A stretch of 64,000 nucleotides of DNA from Corynebacterium crudilactis (GCF_001643015.1 NZ_CP015622.1:1501358-1565357), one strand, 5' to 3'; positions 44,058 through 53,970 are shown, numbered from the stretch's first letter. Numbers and translations: made by a program. The notes: generated by a model from the letters alone, not told the origin.

Positions 44058-45269
44058 CTAGTGTTGGGCTCGTCTACTCAACACCACAAGATAAAACACG
44101 CTAGCCAGTACAATCACTGCAGCAAGAGCTCCGAACATAACGCTGTAACCAGTAGCAGCAACCAGTGTGCCCAACAGGATTGGACCAAGACCAACTCCAA
44201 TATCCGTAAAGAGGAAAAGCGTGGAGATTCCGGAACCCACCTGATTACTTGGAACTGAACTCACCGCAATTGCCTGAGCCGCCGGCATAATTGTTCCGTA
44301 ACCCAACCCTGTAAGCGCACCAGCGACAACAACATGCCAATCTTCGGTAGCCAAAGACATGAGCACCAAAGCCAAAGCAAAGCTAATCAAGCCGAAATAA
44401 ATAACTGGATTATCGCCATGCTTATCTTGAATACGTCCAAGGAAAAAGCGCATGACCAGCATGGCAACCGCATAGGCAATGAAGAATAAACCTGCGCCAG
44501 CAGTAAGTTCATTCTCCTGCGCAAATCCATTAAGGAAAGTAATCACACCTGCATATGCAAGACCAATAGCTAGCATGAACAAACCAATTAGCGCGACGGC
44601 CGGGTGTACAACAGTCTTAATAGACCAAGTAGCTTTCATGCGTCCCTGCTCAGCAATTTTAATGAACTCAGGTTTGCGAATGAATAGAGTCAAAACTAAA
44701 CCGACAAGGTTTGTGCCGACAGTGATCCAAAAGAGCATGTTGTACGTGAAATCTTCAATAACGAACAACGCAATCGCAGGACCAAAAGCTGTGGCCAAAG
44801 TAGAGCCGAGTGCGAAATAGCCAGTACCCTCTGCCCTACGCTCTGCTGGAATAACTGACTGCACCAAAGCCATCACTGCAGTAGAAGCCAAGGAATAAGA
44901 AAAACCGTGGACTAAACGAACTGCAATGAGAGCTGGCATGGATGCTGCCGGAATATAAAACAGTGATGCGATTGTGCCTAAAGCAACGAAAATCAGAAGG
45001 ATTTTCTTCTTTCCAAAACGATCCGCTGCCCAACCTGCAAAAATTCGCGCCACGGTTGCGCCAATAACAAAAGCACTAGCTGCAAAACCGCCGGCAGTCT
45101 CGGAGACTGCAAAGCTTTCCATCGCATATAGCGCCATTACAGTGATGAGGAAATAAAAGCCCAAGTACTGCGTGAGGTTAACCAGCCAACCCAAAATAAA
45201 TGCCGGAGTGAACAAAGCAGTCGGTTGCGATGAGTGGGCTTTGATATCCGTTCGTGCTGTTACTGCCAC
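44058..45269 (-). CDS. MFS transporter
   Basis: A 403-residue 12-helix permease. The first loop has AGWAADRFGKKKILLIF, the MFS signature between helices 2 and 3, and the second half repeats it as LGRIQDKHGDNPVIYFG. Helix 5 motif C-like stretch VIPAERRAEGTGYFALGSTLATAFGPAIA suggests a drug:H+ antiporter subgroup. Substrate unknown. The start ATG 45269 is clear. Its promoter must lie in the 550-base region upstream, which holds unusual inverted repeats. Confidence 0.88.
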   Translation of the reverse strand: MAVTARTDIKAHSSQPTALFTPAFILGWLVNLTQYLGFYFLITVMALYAMESFAVSETAGGFAASAFVIGATVARIFAGWAADRFGKKKILLIFVALGTIASLFYIPAASMPALIAVRLVHGFSYSLASTAVMALVQSVIPAERRAEGTGYFALGSTLATAFGPAIALFVIEDFTYNMLFWITVGTNLVGLVLTLFIRKPEFIKIAEQGRMKATWSIKTVVHPAVALIGLFMLAIGLAYAGVITFLNGFAQENELTAGAGLFFIAYAVAMLVMRFFLGRIQDKHGDNPVIYFGLISFALALVLMSLATEDWHVVVAGALTGLGYGTIMPAAQAIAVSSVPSNQVGSGISTLFLFTDIGVGLGPILLGTLVAATGYSVMFGALAAVIVLASVFYLVVLSRRAQH

Positions 45270-45822
45270 GTAATCCTCCTATTTGATTGAATGGCTGAAT
45301 AACTTAAAATTCAAAAATTTAAAACATTCTTTAAGTATTATCCTATTGCATTATACAAATCTGCAGGTTAAAGGACAATCATTGTCTTGAAAGACCCATT
45401 CAAAAACAAAATTGATTCAAGTCACATATAAAGCACATTATTTTTGGTGGCTGCTCCCCAGTTAGAATCAGGGCTGTGTATCGACCTAAATGTGGTGTCT
45501 TCAAGCGTGCTTAGTCGGTATTACGGCGTAGCAGAGCCAAGACCAGACCAGGCAACCAAAGAGCCGCTGAAAAACTAAGTTCTTGGTCGCGCTGTCCGGA
45601 AGCTCGGTTTAGGTACCAAACAGGGCAACCAAGATTCCTGATTTCGCTTGAGCTTTGGTCACCCAGTCTGGTTTCGTTCTGACTAGCGACAAATCTTCCC
45701 CAAAGCCATGAAAAAGCGCCCTCCCAGAATCGCTGCTAAGCGCCTTTGAGGTTCACACTGATACAAATACTCATTAAGAAAACCTCACGGCTTTAAACGA
45801 GCGTCTAATCCAAAATTGCTTC
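45270..45822. other. Long intergenic region upstream of the MFS gene, with imperfect repeats
   Basis: About 550 bases without a frame of 60 codons. The half next to the MFS gene is AT-rich and promoter-like; the other half carries the repeats at 45542-45672. I see no tRNA, transposase or regulator. Confidence 0.5.
45542..45672. repeat. Imperfect inverted/direct repeats, possible structured RNA
   Basis: ACCAGACCAGGCAACCAAAG (45542-45561) pairs with CTTTGGTCACCCAGTCTGGT (45653-45672) at 16 of 20 positions by inversion. A third related copy ACCAAACAGGGCAACCAAGA (45615-45634) lies between in direct orientation. The whole is non-coding. Confidence 0.6.
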
Positions 45823-45865
45823 AAAAAAGCGGGGTGAAGGAATTATTCCTTCACCCCGCTTTTTT
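45823..45865 (-). terminator. Terminator after aspA
   Basis: Perfect 21-bp arms around a single base (43 bases in all) with six A on one side and six T on the other. It lies 12 bases past the aspA stop; it would act on both strands. Confidence 0.95.
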
Positions 45866-45876
45866 ACAGATCCATA

Positions 45877-47457
45877 TTATGCGTCCAAGTAGAGCCTTCC
45901 ACGGAAAATTGGGTGCATGAGGTTTTCCTTAGACAACACAGTGTCCAAGGTCTTCTCATCCATCAGATTCTTTTCCAAGATGAGTTCACGAACGGATCGG
46001 CCAGTTTCGGCTGCTTCTTTACCGATCTGGTCTCCGATATCGTGGCCCAAGAATGGGTTGAGGTAAGTGATAATTCCAATAGAGTTATCAACATAGGAGC
46101 GGCATACTTCTGCGTTAGCAGTAATGCCCACAACACACTTTTCACGAAGTGTCTTTGCCGCATTGCCGAGGATGCGCAGGGACTGGAACAGTGATTCACC
46201 GATCACTGGTTCCATAACGTTGAGCTGCAGCTGCCCAGCCTCTGCTGCCATGGTGACAGTGAGATCATTGCCAAAGACCTTGAAGCAGACTTGGTTAACT
46301 ACTTCAGGGATTACTGGGTTAACCTTCGCTGGCATGATTGAAGAACCTGCCTGACGTGGTGGCAGATTAATCTCATTGAGGCCAGCTCGAGGTCCGGAAG
46401 ATAGCAGGCGGAGATCGTTGGAGATCTTGGACAGCTTCATCGCTGCACGCTTAATAGCTGAGTGCGCATGAACATAAGCACCAGTGTCTGAAGTAGCTTC
46501 AATGAGATCTCGAGCAGATTTCATTTCTAAGCCAGTGACTTCAGACAGTGCTGCTGTGACCTGGTGGCGGTATCCAGCAGGTGTATTCACGCCAGTACCA
46601 ATTGCCGTTGCGCCAAGGTTTACCTCGAGCAAACGGTTAGCAGCTTCACGGAGCACTGATTGCTCTTCAGCAAGGTTATGTGCGAATGCCTGGAATTCTT
46701 CTCCAAGGCTCATTGGTACAGCATCTTGCAGCTGAGTACGCCCCATCTTGATGATGTCGATGAATTCATTGCCCTTTTCGCGGAATGCGACCTGCAATTG
46801 ATCGATTTCTGCGATGAGAGTTTGCAGCCCTGCATAAATTCCCAGGCGGAATCCTGTTGGGTAGGCATCATTGGTGGACTGGGACATATTGACATCATCC
46901 ATTGGATGCAAGATGTCATATTCACCCTTATCGTGGCCCAAATATTCCAAAGCCAAGTTGGCAACTACCTCATTAGTATTCATATTAAGTGAGGTCCCTG
47001 CACCTCCCTGGAACACATCAATGGGGAATTGATCCATGCAGCGACCTTCAACCAGAATCTGATCACATGCCCACACGATTGCTTCAGCTTTTTGAGCAGG
47101 CAAGGTGTGGAGACGGCGGTTGGCTAGTGCAGCGGCTTTTTTCACCTGAACCATGCCACGAATGAAATCTGGAACATGGTTGATGGTGGTGCGTGAAATC
47201 TGGAAGTTGTCTACGGCGCGAAGGGTGTGCACACCGTAATATGCATGGGAGGGAACTTCGAGCTCACCCAAGAGATCCGATTCAATACGGAACTTCTTGT
47301 TCGTCGTGATTTTTGCATCAATCTTGGCGCCAGATTCAGCAGCGGCATCCACAGACGGTGTCTTATCCTTGGCGATCTGGTTCTCGCCTTTCACGTCCTC
47401 TGCTGCTTTTGAATCATTTTTGACTTCCGCAGAAGACTTATTGCTCGTCCTAGACAT
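45877..47457 (-). CDS. aspA: aspartate ammonia-lyase (aspartase)
   Basis: AspA deaminates L-aspartate reversibly to fumarate and ammonia. The 526-residue protein has the fumarase/aspartase signature [19 protein letters not shown], the segment [20 protein letters not shown] and [18 protein letters not shown]. Compared with usual aspartases starting near [12 protein letters not shown], it has about 54 extra N-terminal residues rich in Lys, Asp, Ser and Ala, predicted disordered. ATG 47457 has GAGAGG six bases upstream, inside a strong leader hairpin. Fumarate feeds the TCA cycle. A strong terminator makes this the last gene of any transcript from hisG. Confidence 0.95.
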   Translation of the reverse strand: MSRTSNKSSAEVKNDSKAAEDVKGENQIAKDKTPSVDAAAESGAKIDAKITTNKKFRIESDLLGELEVPSHAYYGVHTLRAVDNFQISRTTINHVPDFIRGMVQVKKAAALANRRLHTLPAQKAEAIVWACDQILVEGRCMDQFPIDVFQGGAGTSLNMNTNEVVANLALEYLGHDKGEYDILHPMDDVNMSQSTNDAYPTGFRLGIYAGLQTLIAEIDQLQVAFREKGNEFIDIIKMGRTQLQDAVPMSLGEEFQAFAHNLAEEQSVLREAANRLLEVNLGATAIGTGVNTPAGYRHQVTAALSEVTGLEMKSARDLIEATSDTGAYVHAHSAIKRAAMKLSKISNDLRLLSSGPRAGLNEINLPPRQAGSSIMPAKVNPVIPEVVNQVCFKVFGNDLTVTMAAEAGQLQLNVMEPVIGESLFQSLRILGNAAKTLREKCVVGITANAEVCRSYVDNSIGIITYLNPFLGHDIGDQIGKEAAETGRSVRELILEKNLMDEKTLDTVLSKENLMHPIFRGRLYLDA

Positions 47458-47459
47458 GT

Positions 47460-47528
47460 ACTGCCTCTCACAAGTTGAAGAAAATCCGATGGTGCTCTGG
47501 ACAATCTTACGTACTTGTGAGAGGCAGT
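47460..47528 (-). promoter_or_regulatory. aspA leader hairpin sequestering the ribosome binding site
   Basis: ACTGCCTCTCACAAGT and ACTTGTGAGAGGCAGT are perfect 16-bp inverted arms (minus strand; plus 47513-47528 and 47460-47475) with a 37-base loop. The 3' arm contains GAGAGG, the aspA Shine-Dalgarno, ending two bases before ATG. No T tract follows, so it is not a terminator. It should hide the start unless the stem is opened. Confidence 0.85.
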
Positions 47529-47566
47529 GTGGCGCTTCTAGCTATATTTCGGGGGTAATGGAAAAA

Positions 47567-48412
47567 CTAAATGCGTGCGATGCGGATTTCAGAAGCCAAA
47601 ATAGCTTCTGCACCAATGCCAGCGAGCTTATCCATGATGGAGTTTGCAGAGCGACGTGGAACCATGGCGCGCACTGCAACCCAGTTATCACGAGCAAGTG
47701 GTGACACAGTAGGACCAGATAGACCTGGGGTGACTTCAGTAGCAGCCTCCAAGTTATCGCGATCAACATTGTAATCAAGCATGAGGAAGTTCTGAGCATG
47801 CAAAATACCCTGGATACGACGCAAAAGGATTTGCTGTTCTGGAGTGACCTTCTCATCCTTGCGGCCAACGATGACAGCTTCAGAGGTGCAAAGTACTTCA
47901 CCGAATGGAGCAAGCCCCTGCTGGCGCAAAGTGCGACCAGTGGAGACAACGTCAGCGATAGCGTCTGCAACGCCAAGCTTGATGGATACCTCTACTGCGC
48001 CATCGAGGCGAAGCACCTCAGCGGAAAGGCCACGTGCAGCGAGATCATCGCGCACAAGGTTTGGATAAGAGGTTGCAATGCGCTTACCATCGAGCTTTTC
48101 AATGCTCCACTCCTCATCAGCTGGACCAGCATAACGGAAGGTAGAGGAACCAAAGCCGAGGGAAAGTACTTCATGGACATCAGCTTGGGAGTCACGAGCC
48201 AAATCGCGGCCGGTGATACCCAAATCAAGCTGTCCACCAGCTACGTAGATGGCGATGTCTTTAGGACGAAGAAAGAAAAATTCAACGTTGTTTGCTTCAT
48301 CCAAAACGTTAAGAGACTTGGAGTCACCGCGGCCAGCGTAACCAGCTTCAGCGAGGATTTCCATAGCGCGCTCAGAAAGTGAGCCTTTATTTGGAACTGC
48401 GATTTTCAACAT
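47567..48412 (-). CDS. hisG: ATP phosphoribosyltransferase (long form)
   Basis: HisG catalyses the first step of histidine synthesis, joining ATP and PRPP. The 281-residue long form has a catalytic part ([55 protein letters not shown] with the PRPP site) and a C-terminal ACT-like regulatory domain ([20 protein letters not shown]) through which histidine inhibits. It follows hisE by 16 bases; together they form the hisE-hisG unit known in C. glutamicum. Confidence 0.96.
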   Translation of the reverse strand: MLKIAVPNKGSLSERAMEILAEAGYAGRGDSKSLNVLDEANNVEFFFLRPKDIAIYVAGGQLDLGITGRDLARDSQADVHEVLSLGFGSSTFRYAGPADEEWSIEKLDGKRIATSYPNLVRDDLAARGLSAEVLRLDGAVEVSIKLGVADAIADVVSTGRTLRQQGLAPFGEVLCTSEAVIVGRKDEKVTPEQQILLRRIQGILHAQNFLMLDYNVDRDNLEAATEVTPGLSGPTVSPLARDNWVAVRAMVPRRSANSIMDKLAGIGAEAILASEIRIARI

Positions 48413-48428
48413 GATTGCTTTAAAACTC

Positions 48429-48692
48429 CTACAGGTTCTTGTAGATATCTTCAGGCTTCAGGCCACGAGCAACCATGATGACTTGAGTCCAATAAATGAG
48501 CTGGGAGATTTCTCCAGCTAGCTCTTCATCGGTTTCATACTCGGCTGCGATCCAGACCTCTCCGGCTTCTTCGATGACCTTCTTGCCCAGATGATGGATG
48601 CCCTTGTCTAGGGCGTCCACGGTTCCAGATCCTTCAGGGCGGGTCTGAGCACGGTTAAGAAGTTCTTCATACAGCGAGTCAAATGTCTTCAC
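48429..48692 (-). CDS. hisE: phosphoribosyl-ATP pyrophosphatase
   Basis: HisE removes pyrophosphate from PR-ATP, the second step of histidine synthesis. The 87-residue protein has the MazG-like helices [38 protein letters not shown] with the metal-binding EE and E/D residues, and [17 protein letters not shown] 48692 is chosen to give 87 residues and the conventional N-terminus; ATG 48701 has its purines too close. It precedes hisG in one operon. Confidence 0.93.
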   Translation of the reverse strand: MKTFDSLYEELLNRAQTRPEGSGTVDALDKGIHHLGKKVIEEAGEVWIAAEYETDEELAGEISQLIYWTQVIMVARGLKPEDIYKNL

Positions 48693-48774
48693 TCGGTACA
48701 TTCTTCCACACAACAGTTATGAATGTGTGTTTGGGGAGGTAATAGTTGAATAATTTCACTCCCCCTACCTGCTT

Positions 48775-49470
48775 CTATTTTACGATCCCCGCTGGTGCGA
48801 TCTCTTCGTACCACCGTGTGACCATTTCTGCGGAGACTCCGTCAAAAGTATTTGCGCCATGAAGAGAGCGTAAAGACACGACTCCTTCGGGAGCCTCTAC
48901 TTCTTCTGGGTGCAAACCAATGACACGGCAACCTGCAGTAACTGCGCCGACCATGCCGTTGTAGGAATCTTCAAAAACAAGACATTCAGATGGATCAAGG
49001 CCTACGCGACGTGCGGCTTCAAGGTACATATCCGGAGCAGGCTTAGGAGAAGGAACTTCATCTCCTGCGATTGAGCCAATAAAGAATTCATTACCCACTG
49101 CTGCAACAGAACGGGTAGCAAGATCACGCTCAGTGTTCGTGGTAACCAGCATTGGGATATTTAGTGCTTTAAGTTCTGTGAGCAGTTCCGTTACGCCTGG
49201 ATTCGGCACGAGGGATTCGTCGAAAAGCTCATGAACCCGGGCAAACATGCCTGCCCGGTAGCGCGCATAATCCGCGTCGCTCAATGTAATACCTGCGTGC
49301 TCTGCGCATAGACGCATCGTGCGCGGCAGGCTCGAACCAACGGTGAGCTCCCGGAGCTCCGGGGTGAGACGGCGTCCCATGGCTTCACTGAGCTCGTAGG
49401 TAGCAATGCCCCACTGCGGCTCAGAATCCACCATTGTGCCGTCCATGTCCCAGAAAATTGCCTTAATCAT
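48775..49470 (-). CDS. HAD-superfamily phosphatase (beta-phosphoglucomutase-like)
   Basis: A 231-residue hydrolase. Motif I is IFWDMDGTMVDSEPQW, then the cap, TTNTERDLA, KPAPDMYLEAARRVGL with the Lys motif, and FEDSYNGMVGAVTAGCRVIG for the acidic motif IV. This arrangement with DGTxVDSEP fits the sugar-phosphate phosphatase subgroup. The frame is open to 49626 but ATG 49470 with AAGG eight bases upstream is preferred. It lies 64 bases after metH on the same strand, so possible co-transcription; a functional link is not shown. Confidence 0.9.
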   Translation of the reverse strand: MIKAIFWDMDGTMVDSEPQWGIATYELSEAMGRRLTPELRELTVGSSLPRTMRLCAEHAGITLSDADYARYRAGMFARVHELFDESLVPNPGVTELLTELKALNIPMLVTTNTERDLATRSVAAVGNEFFIGSIAGDEVPSPKPAPDMYLEAARRVGLDPSECLVFEDSYNGMVGAVTAGCRVIGLHPEEVEAPEGVVSLRSLHGANTFDGVSAEMVTRWYEEIAPAGIVK

Positions 49471-49534
49471 GCCGTCAACCTTAGCTAAACCGGCGTGATC
49501 TGCAATGGCAGGGCAAGTTTTCTCTGAAAAAGTG

Positions 49535-52500
49535 CTAGACGTTAAAGTACTTCGCCTCTGGATGATAAAGCACAAAAGCATCAGTCGACTGCTCTGGGTG
49601 CAGCTGTAGCTCTTCCGACAACTCAACTCCGATGCGCTCAGGCTCGAGCAATTCCACCAGCTTCACACGATCTTCCAGATTCGGACATGAGCCATAACCG
49701 AAGGAGAAACGCGCGCCACGATAATCAAGATCAAAGAACTTGGACTTATCTTCCGGATCAAAATCTGACACGGAGGCACCATCGTTGAGCTTGAGTTCAC
49801 TGCGCACTCGGGAGTGCCAGTACTCCGCCAACGCCTCAGTGAGCTGCACACCAATGCCATGAACTTCCAAGTATTCGCGGTATTCATTGGCAGCAAATAG
49901 CTCATTGGCGAAATCTGCAATGGGGTTACCCATGGTGACCAATTGGAACGGCATAACATCTACATGGCCGTCCTGGATCGCCTGTTCACGTGGGCGAATG
50001 AAGTCTGCGATGCACAAGAAGCGTCCGCGCTGCTGGCGTGGGAAGTTAAAGCGCATACGCTCTGCCGCATGAGGATCTGCGGATTCCAAGATGACCACAT
50101 CATCACCTTCGGCAACGGCAGGGAAATATCCATACACCAAGGCGACATGGTCCAAAATGCCTTCTGATTTCAGGCGATCCAACCAGTAACGCAAACGTGG
50201 ACGGCCTTCAGTTTCGACCAATTCCTCGTAGCTTGGCCCGTTGCCACCACGTGCAGATTTTAGACCCCACTGCCCCATGAATAGAGCTCGTTCATCGAGG
50301 TTTCCTAAGAACTCAGCCAGTGGGAGGCCCTTGATGATTCGAGTGCCCCAGAATGGAGGCGCTGCAGTTGGAGTGTCAATGGAAACATCGGAGCGCTCAG
50401 GAACAACGACAGGTGCAGCATTGGCTTTGCGTTCTGCAGCAATCTTGCGGGAACGCTCATTACGCGCCTTGCGCTCTGCCTTCTTCTTTGCCTGCTCAAT
50501 GGCTTCTGGCGAGTTCGGATCTAGTCCTTCGCCACGCTTTTCAGCCATGACCTCATCCATGAGCCGCAAGCCTTCGAAAGCATCACGCGCATAATAAACA
50601 TCGCCCTTGTAGACCTCATTGAGGTCATTTTCTACATAGGTGCGAGTCAGTGCAGCACCACCTAAGATGACTGGGTATTCAGAGGCACCCGCATTATTCA
50701 TCTCCTGAAGGTTGTCCTTCATCACCACAGTAGATTTCACTAGCAAACCAGACATGCCGATAACATCTGCGTTGTGTTCCTGGGCTGCTTCTAGCATGGC
50801 TGATAGTGGCTGCTTGATGCCAAGATTAACCACGTCATAGCCGTTGTTGGACAAGATGATATCCACCAGGTTTTTACCGATATCATGCACATCACCCTTC
50901 ACCGTAGCAACGACAATCTTGCCTTTGCCTGCAGTTTGTGCAGATCCAGTGGATTCTGCTTCTTCCTCCATGAAAGGCTCCAAATACGCCACTGCAGTTT
51001 TCATGGTTTCTGCAGATTGCAACACGAATGGCAGCTGCATTTGGCCAGAACCGAACAGTTCACCAACTGTTTTCATGCCGTTGAGCAGGTCTTCGTTAAT
51101 GATCGCAATAGGAGATTTCTCCTTCATGCCTGCTTCTAGATCATTTTCGAGACCATTTTTATCGCCATCGATGATGCGCTGCGCTAAACGCTCGAACAGC
51201 GGCATGGCAGCTAGTTGTTCTGCACGTGCGTCTTTAGCATCGGCGGCGGACACGCCTTCAAACAGCTGCATGAACTCTTGTAGCGGATCATAATCCTCGG
51301 TGCGGCGATCATAAACCATATCGAGAGCAACTTCTCGCTGACGATCATCGATGCGGTTCATTGGCAAAATCTTGGAGCTGTGTGCAATAGCCGAATCCAA
51401 ACCGGCCTCAATGCACTCATTGAGGAAGACAGAGTTCAACACCTGGCGTGCTGCAGGATTAAGGCCAAAGGAAATATTGGACAGGCCCAATGTCGTGTGG
51501 ATATCTGGGTAGCGCTTTTTCAGCTCACGGATTGCTTCAATAGTTTCGATACCATCGCGCCTCGTTTCTTCCTGACCGGTAGAAATCGGGAAGGTGAGAC
51601 AGTCAACCACAATGTCATTGATAGCTAAGCCGTAGCTACCAGTGATATCGGCGATAAGACGTTCGGCGATGCGTACCTTATGTTCTGCAGTACGAGCCTG
51701 GCCTTCTTCATCGATGGTCAAGGCCACCACAGCAGCACCATGTTGCTTCACCAATTTCATAATGCGCTGGTATCGCGACTCTGGACCGTCTCCATCTTCA
51801 AAGTTGACGGAGTTGACGATGCTTCGGCCACCCAGGTGCTCTAGACCAGTACGGATAACCTCAGGCTCCGTGGAGTCAATCATGATCGGCAATGTAGAGC
51901 TGGTGGCAAGCAGTGCTGCAAGCTGTGCCATATCCGCAGTGCCATCGCGACCTACATAATCAATACACAGATCAAGCATGTGGGCGCCATCGCGGGTTTG
52001 CTGCTTGGCAATATCCACGCAGGCTTCCCAATCGCCGGACAGCATCGCCTCACGGAAGGCCTTGGAGCCATTGGAGTTGGTGCGCTCACCAATCATGGAA
52101 ATGCCGGTCTCTTGAGACAACGGCACTGAGGAATAAAGCGATGCTACAGAGTCCTCTTCCTCCACGTTGCGGGAGGCCTGCTTGACTGGACCTGCGGAAA
52201 TCTTGGTCAGAGCGGATTCTTCTTGTTCCGGGATTCCCACCACGGCATCTCGCACTGCACGAATATGTTCTGGTGTGGTGCCACAGCAGCCACCTACCAT
52301 GGACAGGCCATATTCGGAGACGAATCCAGCCAGCGCCTGCGCCAAATCCTCAGCCTCCAGTGGGTATTCTGCACCGTTTTTACCCAGCACGGGAAGACCC
52401 GCGTTAGGCATCACAGACACAGGAATATCGGCATGCTTGGACAGGTAACGCAGGTGCTCGCTCATCTCATCTGGGCCGGTGGCGCAGTTCAGACCAATCA

Positions 52501-53200
52501 TGTCGATACCCAGTGGCTGCAGCGCTGTCAACGCGGCACCGATCTCAGAACCCATGAGCATTGTTCCGGTGGTCTCTACAGTGACATGGCAAATGATAGG
52601 AAGCACAGCGTTGAGTTCTTCCATGGCATCTTGCACGCCATGCACTGCAGCCTTCACCTGCAGGAGATCCTGTGCAGTTTCAATCAAAAACGCATCTCCA
52701 CCACCGTCAATGATGCCCAGAGCTGCTTCTTTGTAGTGTCCGCGGAGATCAGAATAAGGAGCATGGCCTAGTGACGGAAGCTTGGTGCCTGGTCCGAGTG
52801 AACCCACCACGAATCGCTTCATGCCATTTCGGCCTGGCCCCATTTCATCAGCGACTTCCCTCGCCGCTGCAGTGCCCTTATAAGCAAGCTCGCGACAACG
52901 GTCAGCGATATCGTAATCCGCCAAGTTGGGAAGATTGCAACCAAAGGTGTTGGTCTCGACAAGATCGGCGCCTGCTTCAAAATATGCGCGGTGGATATCC
53001 TTCAAAACATCAGGACGAGTGTGGTTAAGAATTTCATTACACCCCTCCAAATCGAGGAAATCCTTTTCCACATCTAGGTCAAAACCTTGAAGCTGAGTGC
53101 CCATGGCGCCATCGCCAATCAACACGTGGTTTGCCAACGCCTCTAAAAACTCTGAGGTACGAGCGTTGTTGTGGGCTGAGGAAGTAACTGAAGTAGACAT
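49535..53200 (-). CDS. metH: cobalamin-dependent methionine synthase
   Basis: MetH moves a methyl group from methyltetrahydrofolate through cobalamin to homocysteine. The 1221-residue protein has the four modules: homocysteine domain (~20-330) with zinc cysteines in GLNCATGPDE and VGGCCGTTPEH; folate domain (~355-620) with MIGERTNSNGSKAFREAM; cobalamin domain (~650-900) with DVHDIGKNLVDIILSNNGYD holding the axial His; and the activation domain (~960-1221) with FSFGYGSCPNLEDR. It begins without a clear Shine-Dalgarno over a palindrome. No cobalamin riboswitch is visible. The organism must import or salvage B12 if cob genes are incomplete. Confidence 0.97.
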   Translation of the reverse strand: MSTSVTSSAHNNARTSEFLEALANHVLIGDGAMGTQLQGFDLDVEKDFLDLEGCNEILNHTRPDVLKDIHRAYFEAGADLVETNTFGCNLPNLADYDIADRCRELAYKGTAAAREVADEMGPGRNGMKRFVVGSLGPGTKLPSLGHAPYSDLRGHYKEAALGIIDGGGDAFLIETAQDLLQVKAAVHGVQDAMEELNAVLPIICHVTVETTGTMLMGSEIGAALTALQPLGIDMIGLNCATGPDEMSEHLRYLSKHADIPVSVMPNAGLPVLGKNGAEYPLEAEDLAQALAGFVSEYGLSMVGGCCGTTPEHIRAVRDAVVGIPEQEESALTKISAGPVKQASRNVEEEDSVASLYSSVPLSQETGISMIGERTNSNGSKAFREAMLSGDWEACVDIAKQQTRDGAHMLDLCIDYVGRDGTADMAQLAALLATSSTLPIMIDSTEPEVIRTGLEHLGGRSIVNSVNFEDGDGPESRYQRIMKLVKQHGAAVVALTIDEEGQARTAEHKVRIAERLIADITGSYGLAINDIVVDCLTFPISTGQEETRRDGIETIEAIRELKKRYPDIHTTLGLSNISFGLNPAARQVLNSVFLNECIEAGLDSAIAHSSKILPMNRIDDRQREVALDMVYDRRTEDYDPLQEFMQLFEGVSAADAKDARAEQLAAMPLFERLAQRIIDGDKNGLENDLEAGMKEKSPIAIINEDLLNGMKTVGELFGSGQMQLPFVLQSAETMKTAVAYLEPFMEEEAESTGSAQTAGKGKIVVATVKGDVHDIGKNLVDIILSNNGYDVVNLGIKQPLSAMLEAAQEHNADVIGMSGLLVKSTVVMKDNLQEMNNAGASEYPVILGGAALTRTYVENDLNEVYKGDVYYARDAFEGLRLMDEVMAEKRGEGLDPNSPEAIEQAKKKAERKARNERSRKIAAERKANAAPVVVPERSDVSIDTPTAAPPFWGTRIIKGLPLAEFLGNLDERALFMGQWGLKSARGGNGPSYEELVETEGRPRLRYWLDRLKSEGILDHVALVYGYFPAVAEGDDVVILESADPHAAERMRFNFPRQQRGRFLCIADFIRPREQAIQDGHVDVMPFQLVTMGNPIADFANELFAANEYREYLEVHGIGVQLTEALAEYWHSRVRSELKLNDGASVSDFDPEDKSKFFDLDYRGARFSFGYGSCPNLEDRVKLVELLEPERIGVELSEELQLHPEQSTDAFVLYHPEAKYFNV

Positions 53201-53210
53201 TGTCTAGACA
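53194..53210. promoter_or_regulatory. Overlapping palindromes at the metH start codon
   Basis: TAGACATTGTCTA (53194-53206) is an inverted repeat TAGAC/GTCTA with a three-base spacer, and TGTCTAGACA (53201-53210) is a perfect palindrome. They cover the metH ATG. TAGAC/GTCTA arms resemble the McbR box of methionine genes, but that box has a six-base spacer, so McbR binding is only a guess. Confidence 0.4.
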
Positions 53211-53356
53211 GCTTAGTACGGAATAGGAAATTACCGCATTTACTTCCTTAATTTTATTTTCTCCAACTACTTAAGACTCGGCTGCATGTTTCTTAAACTG
53301 CCTATATCCTTGAAACTTAAATCCGTCCATCTCCCAAAAAGATCGAGGACTAAGCC

Positions 53357-53929
53357 ATGACTGAATCCGCTCCAACACCCAATTCAGGTGGAATGTCACC
53401 CGAATCCATTCTTAACGGCACCGGAACATCATGGGATCAATGGTTAAAGATTCTTGACGATACAAAAGCAACAGCATGGAACCATGCTCAAATTGCCAAA
53501 TATTTACTCGATAACTTTGAGGTCAGTGGCTGGTGGGCTCAAGGCATAGCGATTGGTTATGAGTATGAACGTGGCATGCGCGAACCTGGCATGACTAGTG
53601 ATGGATTCGCGGCGAACGCCTCCAAAACTCTCAATTTGCCAGTAGAAAAAGTGTGGAAATTCTTTGGTGATGATGAACTGCGCGCCCAATGGCTCGAGCC
53701 AGATCTGTTGCTAAAAACCTCAGCTACTGAGCCTAAAACTTTCAATGCCAAGTGGTTGGCTGATGATTCCAGAATCAGCGTAAATTTCACTGCTAAAGGC
53801 GAGAATAAATCCAGCTTCGGGATCCAACATCGACGACTGCCAGAACAAGGCCAGATTGCGGTCATGAAAGCATTTTGGAAAGACCGCATTAGCACATTAG
53901 TCGAGCTATCTAAGCAACTAGAAGAGTAA
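53357..53929 (+). CDS. DUF4287-AHSA1-like protein
   Basis: A 190-residue soluble protein in two parts. Residues ~18-70 (NGTGTSWDQWLKILDDTKAT, HAQIAKYLLD, GWWAQGIAIGYEYERGMR) match a small domain of the DUF4287 type, and ~75-190 (LPVEKVWKFFGDDELRAQWL, ISVNFTAKGENKSS, FWKDRISTLVELSKQL) form an AHSA1/SRPBCC-like hydrophobic-pocket fold. Ligand and role are unknown. GAGG nine bases before ATG 53357. It stands alone, divergent from metH and convergent with arsR. Confidence 0.75.
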   Translation: MTESAPTPNSGGMSPESILNGTGTSWDQWLKILDDTKATAWNHAQIAKYLLDNFEVSGWWAQGIAIGYEYERGMREPGMTSDGFAANASKTLNLPVEKVWKFFGDDELRAQWLEPDLLLKTSATEPKTFNAKWLADDSRISVNFTAKGENKSSFGIQHRRLPEQGQIAVMKAFWKDRISTLVELSKQLEE

Positions 53930-53970
53930 TAAGTTTCCTCATTCCAAGTTGCGGGTTTATTGAGTGTCTC

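Noticed and set aside
45690..45755. AGCGCC repeat near 45713 and 45740 as a second terminator
   Set aside because: The copies are direct, not inverted, so no stem forms.
53194..53206. A confirmed McbR box at metH
   Set aside because: The half-sites match, but the spacer is three instead of the six of the published consensus; kept only as a question.
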